Source: Sphingomonas hominis (GTDB taxonomy: Bacteria; Pseudomonadota; Alphaproteobacteria; Sphingomonadales; Sphingomonadaceae). From it: a stretch of DNA of 64,000 nt. The notes below the pieces were generated by a model. It saw only the letters and a program-made list of their open reading frames with translations, was not told the DNA's origin and did no database searches. The stretch is taken from assembly GCF_013328205.1 (NCBI RefSeq), contig NZ_JABULH010000003.1, positions 329,936 to 393,935 of the forward strand. The letters are read 5' to 3'. The position numbers and the translations under genes are program-made. Shown here in pieces: positions 9,298-17,703 of the stretch. The first letter of the stretch is position 1. Each line of letters begins with the position of its first letter.

Positions 9298-10009
9298 CGC
9301 TGGGTAAGCGCCACCACGGCGTGCGCGGGCTCAGGTGATGTTCGTGGTGATAGGTGCCGAAGTGGAAGCAGGTCGCGATCGAGGCGAGCGGCGACAGCGC
9401 ATTGCCGCGCGCATTGTGGTGGTCGGCGAACGGCGTGTCGTCGTGGCGATGCGGCAGGAAGGTGCCGAAGAAGAACAACTGCCCGAGCGCGAGCAGCGCC
9501 GGTACGGCCCAGAATGCGACGATGTTGAGTATCGATGCACCGAGCAGCAGGTAGAGACACGCCGCCAGCGTGATGCGCACGATCTGTCCGTGGGTGTAAT
9601 AGCCCATGAAGAAGCGCGCGAACCACGCCCGCGGGTCGCGCGGTGCGTCGGGGTGAAAATCGGGGTCGTGCGCGGTACCCGGTGCGTCGTGGTGGGCGTG
9701 ATGTTTGGGATGGAGCGCATCGTACGACAGCGCGGCATAGGCGCCGAGGCACAAGGTACCGACGATCCGGTTCAGCCGCGGACGGCCAGGCGCGAACGAG
9801 CCGTGCATGCAATCGTGCGCGACGATGAACAGCCCGGTGCTGAGCCACGCCTGCACCGCGATCAGCAGCGCGGCGAGCGGGGCGGTGGCGATGCTCCACT
9901 GCCAGAAGAAGATGCCGCCGACGTGGATCGCGACCCATGCCGCGCCGATCGCGCCCGCGAGAAGCGCGCTGACCCGCGTGTCGCGGCCGATGCTGCTAGC
10001 CGATGCCAT
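9278..10009 (-). CDS. crtW: Beta-carotene 4-ketolase (CrtW type) of the fatty acid desaturase superfamily
   Basis: 243 residues of an integral-membrane di-iron enzyme that puts keto groups on the beta-ionone rings of carotenoids. Histidine motifs are visible: FIVAHDCMHGSFAPG, HPKHHAHHDAPG with the DPDFHPDAP sequence after it, FFGTFLPHRHDD, and HFGTYHHEHHLSP near the C-terminus. The pattern and short length fit CrtW better than CrtO or CrtR/CrtZ. Start chosen at ATG 10007-10009, inside the 3' end of the PAP2 gene (14-base overlap), so the two are probably co-transcribed. Its last 20 bases overlap the 3' end of the convergent crtX. Products could include canthaxanthin or astaxanthin-type pigments. 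Confidence 0.86.
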   Translation of the reverse strand: MASASSIGRDTRVSALLAGAIGAAWVAIHVGGIFFWQWSIATAPLAALLIAVQAWLSTGLFIVAHDCMHGSFAPGRPRLNRIVGTLCLGAYAALSYDALHPKHHAHHDAPGTAHDPDFHPDAPRDPRAWFARFFMGYYTHGQIVRITLAACLYLLLGASILNIVAFWAVPALLALGQLFFFGTFLPHRHDDTPFADHHNARGNALSPLASIATCFHFGTYHHEHHLSPRTPWWRLPSVRTMRR

Positions 10010-10952
10010 GATCCATTCCAACGCTCGGGCGGTGCGCCATGTCCGTGCGCCGCGCAAGTGTTATGCGCAGGCGCCGCCGCGCCAGCCACGGTGCGACCGC
10101 CAGCGCCGCGGGGGCCAGCGCCAATCCTGCGAGCACGTCGACGCCGTAATGCCCGCCGAACAGCGGCGTCGCGACGATCGTCACCCCCGCCCACACCGGT
10201 GCGACGTAGCGCCAACCGGGCGTGTCGCGCTGCGCCCAGGACAGGATCACGGGCAAGGTCGCGTGATAGCTGGGAAAACTGACGATCCCCATCAATTGCG
10301 TCAGGTCGAGCGTGCGCCACGAGCCATCGCGCAACCCGGCGATCATCGCTTGTTCGAGCCAGGCGATCGACGGCCACAGCCGGGTGTATCCGGCGGGGTC
10401 GACCACATTGCCCATGGCCGGCATCCACCACGACACGACGATCGTCGCAAACCCCGCCAGGATCGCCGCCGTGACCGCGACGCGCAAACGCTCGAACTGC
10501 GCGTAGGCGCTCATCGCGACGATGCAGGTGACCATCTGGAGCGTCAGGCTGTGATAAGCGAGGCCGCCGATCCACAAGGCGACGGACGCGCGATCGGCGG
10601 CGGCGAACACCGCGGGCCAGTCGAAGCCGAGCGCGCGGTCTGCGGCGGCGAGCCGCGTGTCCCACAAGGCTCCTGCGCGGGCGGCAAGCGCATAGGCGAG
10701 CACGACGCCGATCAGCGTGAACAAGGTCATCTGCAGGAACGCGGTCGCTCCCGCCGCCAGCCGCGGTTGCGCCCGCCGACGCCCGATCACCGCACCGCCG
10801 GCGAGCAGGGCCAGCGCGATCGCCGACGGCATCGCACGCCACGCGTCAACGCGGAAGCCGAGCCCCCGAGCGACGAGCAGGCATGCGGCGAACATCGCCG
10901 CCAACAGCCACCAGGCCGCGACATCGCTGGTGGGTTCATTGCGTTGATCCAT
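9996..10952 (-). CDS. PAP2-superfamily membrane phosphatase/phosphotransferase (inositolphosphotransferase-like)
   Basis: A 318-residue polytopic membrane protein. Its C-terminal half has the PAP2 catalytic motifs SFPSYHATLP and GGHYGVDVLAG, carrying the two catalytic histidines and the aspartate. I do not see the first PAP2 motif (KxxxxxxRP), a pattern typical of the Aur1/inositolphosphotransferase-like branch. The start is ATG 10950-10952 with GGAG six bases upstream; the frame runs slightly further to a TTG. It overlaps crtW by 14 bases and precedes it. Substrates of this branch are lipid or isoprenoid phosphates, but which one is used here is not readable from sequence. Confidence 0.85.
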   Translation of the reverse strand: MDQRNEPTSDVAAWWLLAAMFAACLLVARGLGFRVDAWRAMPSAIALALLAGGAVIGRRRAQPRLAAGATAFLQMTLFTLIGVVLAYALAARAGALWDTRLAAADRALGFDWPAVFAAADRASVALWIGGLAYHSLTLQMVTCIVAMSAYAQFERLRVAVTAAILAGFATIVVSWWMPAMGNVVDPAGYTRLWPSIAWLEQAMIAGLRDGSWRTLDLTQLMGIVSFPSYHATLPVILSWAQRDTPGWRYVAPVWAGVTIVATPLFGGHYGVDVLAGLALAPAALAVAPWLARRRLRITLARRTDMAHRPSVGMDHGIG

Positions 10953-11201
10953 CACGCGCTCCAACGCGGCAGCCGCAGTCGGGTGTCAAGCGCGGGAACG
11001 CAGGCGCGATCGATATGCAGTCGACCCCATCACACGTGGCAAGGAAGGGCCGCTATGTTGCTGGGTCATTCGCTGCAGCGCTGGCGCGGTAGTGAGGCGG
11101 ACGCCGTCCAGCCGCGCAGCTACGTTCACCGACCTGCTCCACGACTGAGCCGCGCGACGCCCGAAGTAGTCGCAGTGCTGTCCAGGTACCGGTTTCCCAC
11201 C

Positions 11202-12206
11202 TCAATCGGGTAGCGGCGCGTCGCGGTGAAGCACGCCTTCGTCGCGCAGCGCGGTCCAGAACGCGGGCGGGATCTTCGCTTGGAGCGCGGCGTGATCGGC
11301 GAGGAGATGGGTCGGCGAGGCGGTGCCGACGATCAGCGATTGCGCAACGTCGGGCGCGAGGCTGAATTGCAGCGCTGCGGCGACCAGGTCGACGCCGTAA
11401 TCGCCCGCCACGCGGCGCAGCGTCGCCAACCGCTCGCGCTTGTCGGGGGCGATCAGCGTGTTGCTCGCGCCGTAATTGTAGCGCGGCGCACCCCCTAAGA
11501 AGCCGGCGTTGAGCGCGGAGCCCATCACGAACCCGACGCCCTTGTCGCGTGCGGCCGGCAGCACCTGTTCGACCGCATTGGCGTGGTCGACCAGTGAATA
11601 TTGGCTGGCGAGCAGGTGAATGTCGCTGTCGGCGACCTCCAGGCAGCGCAGAATCGGCTGCGGGCAATTGACCCCCATGCCCCAGGCGTCGATCACACCT
11701 TCGTCGCGCAGCCGCGTCAGCGCGGGGAACGCGCCCTTCTCCGCTACCGGCCAAAGCGTTTTCCAATCGTCGGGCAGGTAATCGTTATCGGGCGACAGAT
11801 CGTGCACGAACACGATGTCGAGCCGGTCGAGGCCCATGCGCTGCAAACTGTCCTCGATCGAGCGCAGCACGCCGTCGGCCGAATAATCAAAATACGGCGT
11901 GTTGGGCGACGTGCCGAAGGGAAAATACTTCTTCGACTGGTTGTCGCGGCTGGCGCGCAGCAGCTTGCCGACCTTGGACGAGATAACGAACTCAGCCCGC
12001 GGCTTGCGCGCCAGGAATCGCCCGAAGCGCCGCTCGGCGAGCCCCAGCCCGTACCACGGCGACACGTCGAAGTAGCGGACACCCGCGTCCCACGCCGCCG
12101 ACAGCGTCGCCTCCGCCTGTTCGTCGGTCGCGAACTGGAATTCGTTGCCGATCGCCACGCCGCCGAGGCCGAAGTGGTGAGGGAGGCGATAACGGGGTGC
12201 GGCCAT
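11202..12206 (-). CDS. Aldo/keto reductase (D-threo-aldose 1-dehydrogenase-like)
   Basis: A 334-residue TIM-barrel NAD(P)-dependent oxidoreductase. The catalytic tetrad can be placed: Asp47 (YFDVSP), Tyr52 (WYGLGLAE), Lys78 (SSKVGK) and His135 (FVHDLS). The opening LGLGGVAIGN-like sequence (GLGGVAIGNEF) and the WYGLGLAERR motif match the L-fucose / D-threo-aldose dehydrogenase subgroup, which oxidises C1 of sugars such as L-fucose, D-arabinose or L-galactose. It is a monocistronic unit with no sugar transporter or regulator beside it, so its physiological substrate is open. Confidence 0.9.
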   Translation of the reverse strand: MAAPRYRLPHHFGLGGVAIGNEFQFATDEQAEATLSAAWDAGVRYFDVSPWYGLGLAERRFGRFLARKPRAEFVISSKVGKLLRASRDNQSKKYFPFGTSPNTPYFDYSADGVLRSIEDSLQRMGLDRLDIVFVHDLSPDNDYLPDDWKTLWPVAEKGAFPALTRLRDEGVIDAWGMGVNCPQPILRCLEVADSDIHLLASQYSLVDHANAVEQVLPAARDKGVGFVMGSALNAGFLGGAPRYNYGASNTLIAPDKRERLATLRRVAGDYGVDLVAAALQFSLAPDVAQSLIVGTASPTHLLADHAALQAKIPPAFWTALRDEGVLHRDAPLPD

Positions 12207-12337
12207 GTGGATGCCTTTCTGACAACAGACCTTTCATAACCCGGTGCGCGGTCAGTGTTTCCTACTCTCGCCCCGATGCGGCCCTTTTCACCGTCATCGT
12301 CGTTGTGCCGTGATAGGTGCGGTGCGAAGGTGGATGG

Positions 12338-12541
12338 ATGACGGTGATCGGAACGCGGGTCGATGAAACGGGTACGCTGATCCGCGACGGCGGGGCGTTC
12401 TTCCTGCGCCGCGATGCCGGTGGGCGGTATCAACTCGAACTGCAGCGCACCCCGGTCGACCTGGTCGAGAAGCGTGTTCGGTTGATCGGCGTGCTGGTGG
12501 CGCCCGATCTGGTCAGCGCGGACGGGGTCGCGGCGGCATAG
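12338..12541 (+). CDS. Small DUF5818-like protein
   Basis: 67 residues starting MTVIGTRVDETG, with a GAAGG-type ribosome-binding site. The repeated pattern of beta-strand-like segments (GTLIRDGGAFFLRRDAGG, then RVRLIGVLVAPDL) resembles the short DUF5818 proteins common in sphingomonads, which look like small OB- or SH3-like folds. No function is known. It lies between the divergent aldo/keto reductase and the aldehyde dehydrogenase and is not obviously coupled to either. Confidence 0.55.
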   Translation: MTVIGTRVDETGTLIRDGGAFFLRRDAGGRYQLELQRTPVDLVEKRVRLIGVLVAPDLVSADGVAAA

Positions 12542-12676
12542 ACCCGGCGGCACGGCTGTTCCTGCGGCTCCCGGCGCGATCGGTCGCGCGATCGGCGGGG
12601 TGGGTCGACTGTGATCAGGGTGGAGGACGCGCCGCCGCGCCTTATATCGCCGCCGAACCACCAAGGAGCCTCACGC

Positions 12677-14110
12677 ATGACCGCCTATGATCCGAAACTC
12701 GGCCTCTACATCGCGGGCGAATGGGTGACGGGCGGCGCGCGCGACGCGCACGACGTGCTCAATCCCGCGACGGGCGAGGCGCAGGGCGCGCTGCCGCTCG
12801 CCAACGCCGATGACCTCGACCGTGCGCTGGAGGCGGCGGATCGCGGGTTCAAGGCGTGGCGCAAGACCGATCCGGCCGAGCGCGCGCAGGTGCTGATCCG
12901 CACCGCCGCGCTGCTGCGCGAGCGCGCCGAACATCTGGCGCGGATCGCGACGATGGAGCAGGGCAAGCCGCTGGTCGAGGCAAAGGGCGAGGCGATGTTC
13001 GCCGCCGCGCTGCTAGAGTTTCACGCCGGCGAAGCGCAGCGCATCTACGGCCGCGTGCTGCCGCGCCCGGCAGGCACGCGCAGCCTGGTGCTGCAACAGC
13101 CGATCGGTCCGGTGGCGGCGTTCTGCGCCTGGAACTTCCCGATCATGAACGTGGTCAGGAAGCTCGGCCCGGCGATCGCGGCGGGCTGCTCGATCATCAT
13201 CAAGCCGAGCGAGGAGACGGCGGGTTCGGCGGTCGAGGTGCTGCGCTGTTTCCAGGATGCGGGGCTGCCCGGCGACGTCGCGCAATGTGTGTTCGGCGTG
13301 CCCGATCAGGTGTCGCGCCACCTGCTCGCTTCACCCATCACGCGCAAGCTGAGCTTCACCGGGTCGGTGCCGGTCGGCAAGCATCTGGCGAAGCTCGCCG
13401 CCGAGACGATGATGAAGACGACGATGGAGCTTGGCGGTCACGGCCCGGTGCTGGTGTTCGACGATTGCGACCTCGACAAGACGCTCGACACATTGGTCGC
13501 GCACAAGTTCAGGAATGCGGGCCAGGTGTGCATCGCGCCGACGCGCTTCCACGTGCAGGCGGGCATCTACGACCGGTTCGCCGAAGGCTTCGCCGAGCGA
13601 ACCAAGCGGCTGAAGGTCGGCAGCGGGCTTGAGAAGGACACGCAGATGGGGCCGATGGCGAACGCGCGCCGACCCTCCGCGATCGAGGAGATGGTGGAGG
13701 ATGCGCGCAGCGTCGGCGCGCGCGTGCTGGCGGGGGGCACGCGTGGGGAGGGCGACGGCTTCTTCTTCACGCCGACCGTGCTCGCCGACGTGCCGCTGGA
13801 AGCGCGCGCGATGAACGACGAGCCGTTCGGTCCGCTCGCGCTGCTGACCCCGTTCGAGACGGTGGAGGACGCGATCCATCAGGCCAACCGGCTGCCCTAC
13901 GGGCTGGCGGCCTACTGCTTTACCGAGAACGGACGCCGGCAGAACCTGCTGGGCGACGAGATCGAGGCCGGGATGGTCGCGATCAACAACGTGCGCTTGA
14001 GCTGGCCCGACAGCCCGTTCGGCGGGGTCAAGGATAGCGGCTTCGGATCGGAGGACGGACCCGAAGGCGTCGCCGCGCACATGGTGACCAAAACCGTTCA
14101 CATGATGTGA
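12677..14110 (+). CDS. NAD(P)-dependent aldehyde dehydrogenase (succinate-semialdehyde dehydrogenase-like)
   Basis: 477 residues, the normal size for the ALDH superfamily. The oxyanion asparagine sits in CAWNFPIMN, the general base is Glu251 (MELGGHGP) and the catalytic nucleophile Cys285 is in GQVCIAPTR. The conserved PFGPLALL and PFGGVKDSGFGSE motifs are also present. The start at ATG 12677 has AAGGAG nine bases upstream; the frame is open further 5' but without another good site. Family resemblance favours oxidation of succinate semialdehyde or a related semialdehyde. No GABA aminotransferase is nearby, so the substrate is uncertain. Confidence 0.93.
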   Translation: MTAYDPKLGLYIAGEWVTGGARDAHDVLNPATGEAQGALPLANADDLDRALEAADRGFKAWRKTDPAERAQVLIRTAALLRERAEHLARIATMEQGKPLVEAKGEAMFAAALLEFHAGEAQRIYGRVLPRPAGTRSLVLQQPIGPVAAFCAWNFPIMNVVRKLGPAIAAGCSIIIKPSEETAGSAVEVLRCFQDAGLPGDVAQCVFGVPDQVSRHLLASPITRKLSFTGSVPVGKHLAKLAAETMMKTTMELGGHGPVLVFDDCDLDKTLDTLVAHKFRNAGQVCIAPTRFHVQAGIYDRFAEGFAERTKRLKVGSGLEKDTQMGPMANARRPSAIEEMVEDARSVGARVLAGGTRGEGDGFFFTPTVLADVPLEARAMNDEPFGPLALLTPFETVEDAIHQANRLPYGLAAYCFTENGRRQNLLGDEIEAGMVAINNVRLSWPDSPFGGVKDSGFGSEDGPEGVAAHMVTKTVHMM

Positions 14111-14253
14111 CAACGGGCATGCCGGCTAAACGTCACGTGAATACCGCATTCCGCGTTCGTTCAGCGTGACTTAGCTAGGTCGTGCAACACGCTCGCATCA
14201 ACTGCGTTCAACCAATCGTGCGAACCGAGCGTAACTCTGTAAGGAGGTTCGAG

Positions 14254-14646
14254 ATGAGTGGTTTTCTGACCAAGGCGGGAATGGGCATCGCGCTCGCCGC
14301 CACCGCCATCACTGCCGCGGCACCCGCCGACGCGCAGCGCTGGGGTGGGTATCGCGGCTATCGTGGGCACCGCGGTGGTGACACGGCGGCGGCGGCGATC
14401 CTGGGCGGCGTGGTCGGTCTGGGTGTCGGCGCGGCGATCGCGTCGAGCAACCGCAATCGCTATTACGACCGCGGCTATTATTACGATCGTGGCTATGCGC
14501 CGCGCTATCGTTACCAGCCACGCGGCTATTACCGCGACTATTATGCGCCGCCGCCCCCGCCGCGCGTGATCTATCGCGGCGGTTACTACGGCGACCCGTA
14601 TTACGGTGGCGGCGGCTATTACGGTCCGCGCGGCTACGGCTGGTAA
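14254..14646 (+). CDS. Small exported glycine-zipper, Tyr/Arg/Gly-rich protein
   Basis: 130 residues with a strong AAGGAGG ribosome-binding site. A Sec signal peptide (about residues 1-27, ending ADAQ) is followed by a glycine-zipper segment (AAAAILGGVVGLGVGAAIAS) and then a low-complexity tail built from YYDRGY, YRYQPRGYYRDYY and GGYYG repeats. Glycine-zipper proteins of this kind are found in the outer membrane or periplasm of alphaproteobacteria; the biochemical role is unknown. It has its own terminator, so it is likely an independently and strongly expressed gene. Confidence 0.8.
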   Translation: MSGFLTKAGMGIALAATAITAAAPADAQRWGGYRGYRGHRGGDTAAAAILGGVVGLGVGAAIASSNRNRYYDRGYYYDRGYAPRYRYQPRGYYRDYYAPPPPPRVIYRGGYYGDPYYGGGGYYGPRGYGW

Positions 14647-14668
14647 GCGGTCAGTTTGGTTGAACAAG

Positions 14669-14704
14669 GCGGTGCGGCGGGGACACCTGCCGCGCCGCTT
14701 TTTT
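14669..14704 (+). terminator. Strong Rho-independent terminator
   Basis: A 13-bp GC-rich stem (14669-14681 with 14686-14698, two G-U pairs) and a GACA loop are followed directly by six T. It ends the glycine-zipper gene 23 bases after the stop codon. Confidence 0.85.
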
Positions 14705-14740
14705 GTGGCACGCGGGCGCCGGGCGGGTTAGGCGCGCGCG

Positions 14741-15028
14741 ATGACCGATACGCCCCCCGACCATCTCTCGATCGATCCCCGCAGCCCGCATTTCGACCGC
14801 GACGCGCTGGAGCGCGGCGTGGGCATCCGCTTCAAGGGCGTGGAGCGGACCGATGTCGAGGAATATAGCCTGTCGGAGGGCTGGATCCGCGTGGCGCTGG
14901 GCAAGAAGGTCGACCGCCACGGTCGTCCGCTGACGATCAAGCTGATCGGGCCGGTCGAGGCGTGGTTCCAGGGCGGCAACGCCGACGAGGGTGAAGGCGA
15001 GCCGGAACAGTCGAGCGCCGACGACTGA
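14741..15028 (+). CDS. DUF3297 family protein
   Basis: 95 residues. The sequence DHLSIDPRSPHFD, then GIRFKGVERTDVEEYSLSEGWIRV and PLTIKLIGPVEAWF, matches the DUF3297 family well, including its usual length. Family members are small soluble proteins of unknown function, found in many proteobacteria. The C-terminal tail is acidic (DEGEGEPEQSSADD). It follows the glycine-zipper terminator and is probably monocistronic. Confidence 0.88.
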   Translation: MTDTPPDHLSIDPRSPHFDRDALERGVGIRFKGVERTDVEEYSLSEGWIRVALGKKVDRHGRPLTIKLIGPVEAWFQGGNADEGEGEPEQSSADD

Positions 15029-15068
15029 CCATCGGCGTCACGGTCGCGCTCGACCTAATCGGGCGTGA

Positions 15069-15590
15069 TCAGCCGATCGAGCAGCGCAACGAGTGGTGGA
15101 GCATTGCCGCCGTTACCCAGTGCTGCGCGCAATTAGGTGTGAGGGCAGCGATCCGACGCGGTATCTGACCGTGAAGCGGTGGTGCACGCTCGTCGCGCTC
15201 GGCCACCCGGCTGTGCCAGAACGCAGGATCGTCGAGCAGCCGATCGATCTGTTCGCCGTCCTCTACCGACAGGACGCGCGTGACGTGTGGCATGTCGCTC
15301 GGTGTCGCGCCGTCGACCCAGATCTTCGACCGCCCTACCGCATCGACCGCCCAGCGTCCGTCGGGTCGATGCGTGGCGATGATGCTGATCCGGCTCGTCG
15401 CCAAATGTCCGCCTTCGGCGTAGATGGTGATGTGCTCCGGGTCGGTCGGCGTCGCGACGCCGAGTTCCGCGCGCAGCGCCCGGTGTGCGTTGTCATCCGC
15501 CAGGAACGTGCCCGCAGGCGCCTCCGCGATGTTCGCGCATACCGCCGCGCCCGGCCCCGCCAGGGCGAGCAGGACTGCGCCTGCGATCAA
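15069..15590 (-). CDS. Hypothetical exported protein, translationally coupled to the LytTR regulator
   Basis: The likely start is a TTG (15588-15590) that overlaps the stop codon of the upstream response regulator gene, giving 173 residues with an N-terminal signal peptide (LIAGAVLLALAGPGAAVCA). No clear ATG exists; the frame runs upstream to 15668 inside the regulator gene, without a signal. The mature part contains one beta-rich stretch (HITIYAEGGHLATSRISI, then DGRWAVDAVGRSKIW) and I recognise no family. The last ~40 residues look poorly conserved in character, so the C-terminus or a frameshift could be in question. Its position suggests co-expression with the LytTR/LytS pair. Confidence 0.55.
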   Translation of the reverse strand: MIAGAVLLALAGPGAAVCANIAEAPAGTFLADDNAHRALRAELGVATPTDPEHITIYAEGGHLATSRISIIATHRPDGRWAVDAVGRSKIWVDGATPSDMPHVTRVLSVEDGEQIDRLLDDPAFWHSRVAERDERAPPLHGQIPRRIAALTPNCAQHWVTAAMLHHSLRCSIG

Positions 15591-16399
15591 TGGACGAACC
15601 GCGCCACCACGTCGCGGTAGGAACGCGACACTTTCACGCTGGAGCCTGAGTCGAGCACCAGGAAACACTCGCCATTGGTGTGCGGCTTGACCTGTTTGAC
15701 GAGGTCGAGGTTGACGATCGTCGAGCGATGGATGCGTTGGAACCGGCGCGGGTCGAGGCGCTTTTCGAGGTCCTTCATCGTTTCGCGCAGGATCAGCGTG
15801 TTGGCCGCGGTCTTGATCACCATGTAATCGCCCGCCGCCTCGATCAGCTCGATCGTGTCGACGTCGACGCGGAAAATCTGCCCCTGATCCTTGACGTTGA
15901 TCATCTTCTCGTAGCGGTTGGCCGCGACCTGATCACCGCCACCATCGCTCTCCGCCGCGATCTCGGCCGCGGCCTCGGGCGCGTGCTCGGCGAGTGCTTC
16001 CTTGAGCTTGGTCGCTTCCTCGCGGCTGCCGCGTTCTGACAAACGCTGGCGCACGCGGTCGAGCGTTTCGGCCAGGCGCGCTTCCTCGACCGGCTTCATC
16101 AGGTAATCGGTCGCCTGCGCCTCGAACGCGCGGATCGCGTGGTCGGAATACGCGGTCACGAACACGAACAGCGGCGGCTCAACGTCCATCAAACCCTGCA
16201 CGACCGAGAAGCCGTCGAACCCCGGCATCTGGATGTCGAGAAAGACGAGGTCGGGCTTGTGCGTCTTGATTGCGCTGATCGCCTCGCGGCCGTTCTGGCA
16301 CTTGGCGATGATCTCCACGTCGTCGTGGACGGCGAGCCGCAGTTCGAGCCCCTGGATCGCGAGCGGCTCGTCATCGACGAGAATGGTCCTGATCGTCAT
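15587..16399 (-). CDS. LytTR-family response regulator
   Basis: 270 residues. The receiver domain (about 1-125) has acidic Asp9/Asp10, phospho-acceptor Asp55 (VFLDIQMPG), Thr in FVTAYSDHA and Lys in YLMKPVEE. An acidic, alanine-rich linker (about 130-165) leads to a LytTR DNA-binding domain (about 165-270) with FRVDVDTIELIEAAGDY, FQRIHRSTIVNLD and VKVSRSYRDVV. Its partner is the LytS-type kinase gene 38 bases upstream on the same strand. A TonB receptor lies further upstream, and this three-gene layout suggests it may control that receptor; this is inference. Confidence 0.95.
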   Translation of the reverse strand: MTIRTILVDDEPLAIQGLELRLAVHDDVEIIAKCQNGREAISAIKTHKPDLVFLDIQMPGFDGFSVVQGLMDVEPPLFVFVTAYSDHAIRAFEAQATDYLMKPVEEARLAETLDRVRQRLSERGSREEATKLKEALAEHAPEAAAEIAAESDGGGDQVAANRYEKMINVKDQGQIFRVDVDTIELIEAAGDYMVIKTAANTLILRETMKDLEKRLDPRRFQRIHRSTIVNLDLVKQVKPHTNGECFLVLDSGSSVKVSRSYRDVVARFVH

Positions 16400-16436
16400 C
16401 TACTCTACACACTCCATTGCGCGTCTGGGCGGCGCG

Positions 16437-17609
16437 CTACAGCCCGCTACGCGCGGGCTCGTCGAGCTGGAACGGGATCTCGACCTCTACGCCGAACCCT
16501 CCCGCCGGCATCGCGCGTACCGCGAAGCGATGGTCGCCCGGATACGCCTGCGCCAATCGCTCCCTGATATTGGCGATGCCGACACCGGTTGAAAGGCTCG
16601 GCCGGTTTTTGTTCGGCATCAATCCCGGCCCGGTGTCGGATACGCCGAGCAGCACGCGTTCCCCGACGAGCCGCGCGCTGACCGCGATCTCGGCGCCGTC
16701 CTCCTGCGGGGTGACGGCGTATTTGATCGCATTCTCGACCAACGGTTGCAGCAGCAGCGAGGGCAGGCGCGCCTTCTCCACCGCCGGGTCGATCTCGAAC
16801 TTGGGGCGCAGCCGGTCCTCAAAGCGCATCTTCTCGATCTCGAGGTAGAGTTTCAGCGTCTCGACCTCTTGCGCGACCGTCACGTGCGCGGTGGGTTCGT
16901 TGGCAAGCGTGTAGCGCAGGAACGATGACAGTCGCGACAGCATCGCATTGGCGCGCTCGGTCTGCTTGAGCAGCACCAAAGTCGAGATCGAGTTGAGCGT
17001 GTTGAATAGGAAATGCGGGTTGAGCTGATAGCGCAGCATCGCGAGCTGCGCCGACGATGCCTGGATCTCCAGATGCTCCATCTGGTCGATCTGCTCTTCG
17101 ACCAGCAGGTAGAAGTTGATGCCGAAATAGAGCGCGGACCAGCCCGCGAGCACGGTGAAGTTCAAGAACAATGTGCCGAGCAGCAGCGACAGGTCAACGC
17201 CGGGCGCCGACAGCTTGATAAAGCTGAACGAGAAGGCGTCGAGCGTCGCGTAGAGGAACGTGCCCGCGCCCAATGTGAAGATCGACAACAGGATGCCAGT
17301 CACGCGCGGCAGGCGGCGGTAATAGCCGTAGAGCACCGACAGCAGCAGCGTGATGCAATAACCGACGATCGATTCGACGATCACCGGCACGATCTGCTGC
17401 AGCGTGAAGCTGGTCGACAGCGACGAGACCGAACGCAGCACGAGGTAGCCGGTCCAGCCCGCCGCCTGCAATTTCCAGAACGCGGCCGACTTGTCCTCGA
17501 AGAACGGCCGGATCGACAGCGGTCGGTTGACGGAGGACGCAGGCGAGGGTGCGGTCGCCGCATTGGCACCGGGCAGCGCGTGGTCGAGCGAAGCGGAGTG
17601 GGTCGCCAT
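16437..17609 (-). CDS. LytS-type membrane sensor histidine kinase
   Basis: 390 residues from ATG 17607-17609. Residues ~45-170 hold four or more hydrophobic helices, followed by a short coiled coil. The His_kinase family signature is YQLNPHFLFNTLNSI with phospho-accepting His199, then an HATPase_c domain with LLLQPLVENAIKYA, SDTGPGL and GVGIANIRERL. No periplasmic sensor domain is evident, so it probably senses through its membrane helices. It is paired with the LytTR regulator just downstream (38-base gap). Confidence 0.95.
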   Translation of the reverse strand: MATHSASLDHALPGANAATAPSPASSVNRPLSIRPFFEDKSAAFWKLQAAGWTGYLVLRSVSSLSTSFTLQQIVPVIVESIVGYCITLLLSVLYGYYRRLPRVTGILLSIFTLGAGTFLYATLDAFSFSFIKLSAPGVDLSLLLGTLFLNFTVLAGWSALYFGINFYLLVEEQIDQMEHLEIQASSAQLAMLRYQLNPHFLFNTLNSISTLVLLKQTERANAMLSRLSSFLRYTLANEPTAHVTVAQEVETLKLYLEIEKMRFEDRLRPKFEIDPAVEKARLPSLLLQPLVENAIKYAVTPQEDGAEIAVSARLVGERVLLGVSDTGPGLMPNKNRPSLSTGVGIANIRERLAQAYPGDHRFAVRAMPAGGFGVEVEIPFQLDEPARSGL

Positions 17610-17643
17610 CGCAGCCCGCTTACACCGCGGACGAGCGGTGCGC

Positions 17644-17682
17644 AAAAAAGAAGGGCCGCCGTCCGGATGAGGACGGCGGCCC
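17644..17682 (-). terminator. Strong terminator between the Oar-like receptor and lytS
   Basis: A perfect 12-bp stem (17653-17664 with 17671-17682) has a 6-base loop. Read on the minus strand it is followed by TTCTTTTTT. It lies 21 bases after the receptor stop codon and 34 bases before the kinase start, so receptor and two-component genes are probably separate transcripts unless the terminator is read through. Confidence 0.88.
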
Positions 17683-17703
17683 GTTGAGGTGAGGTCGAGG
17701 CGC

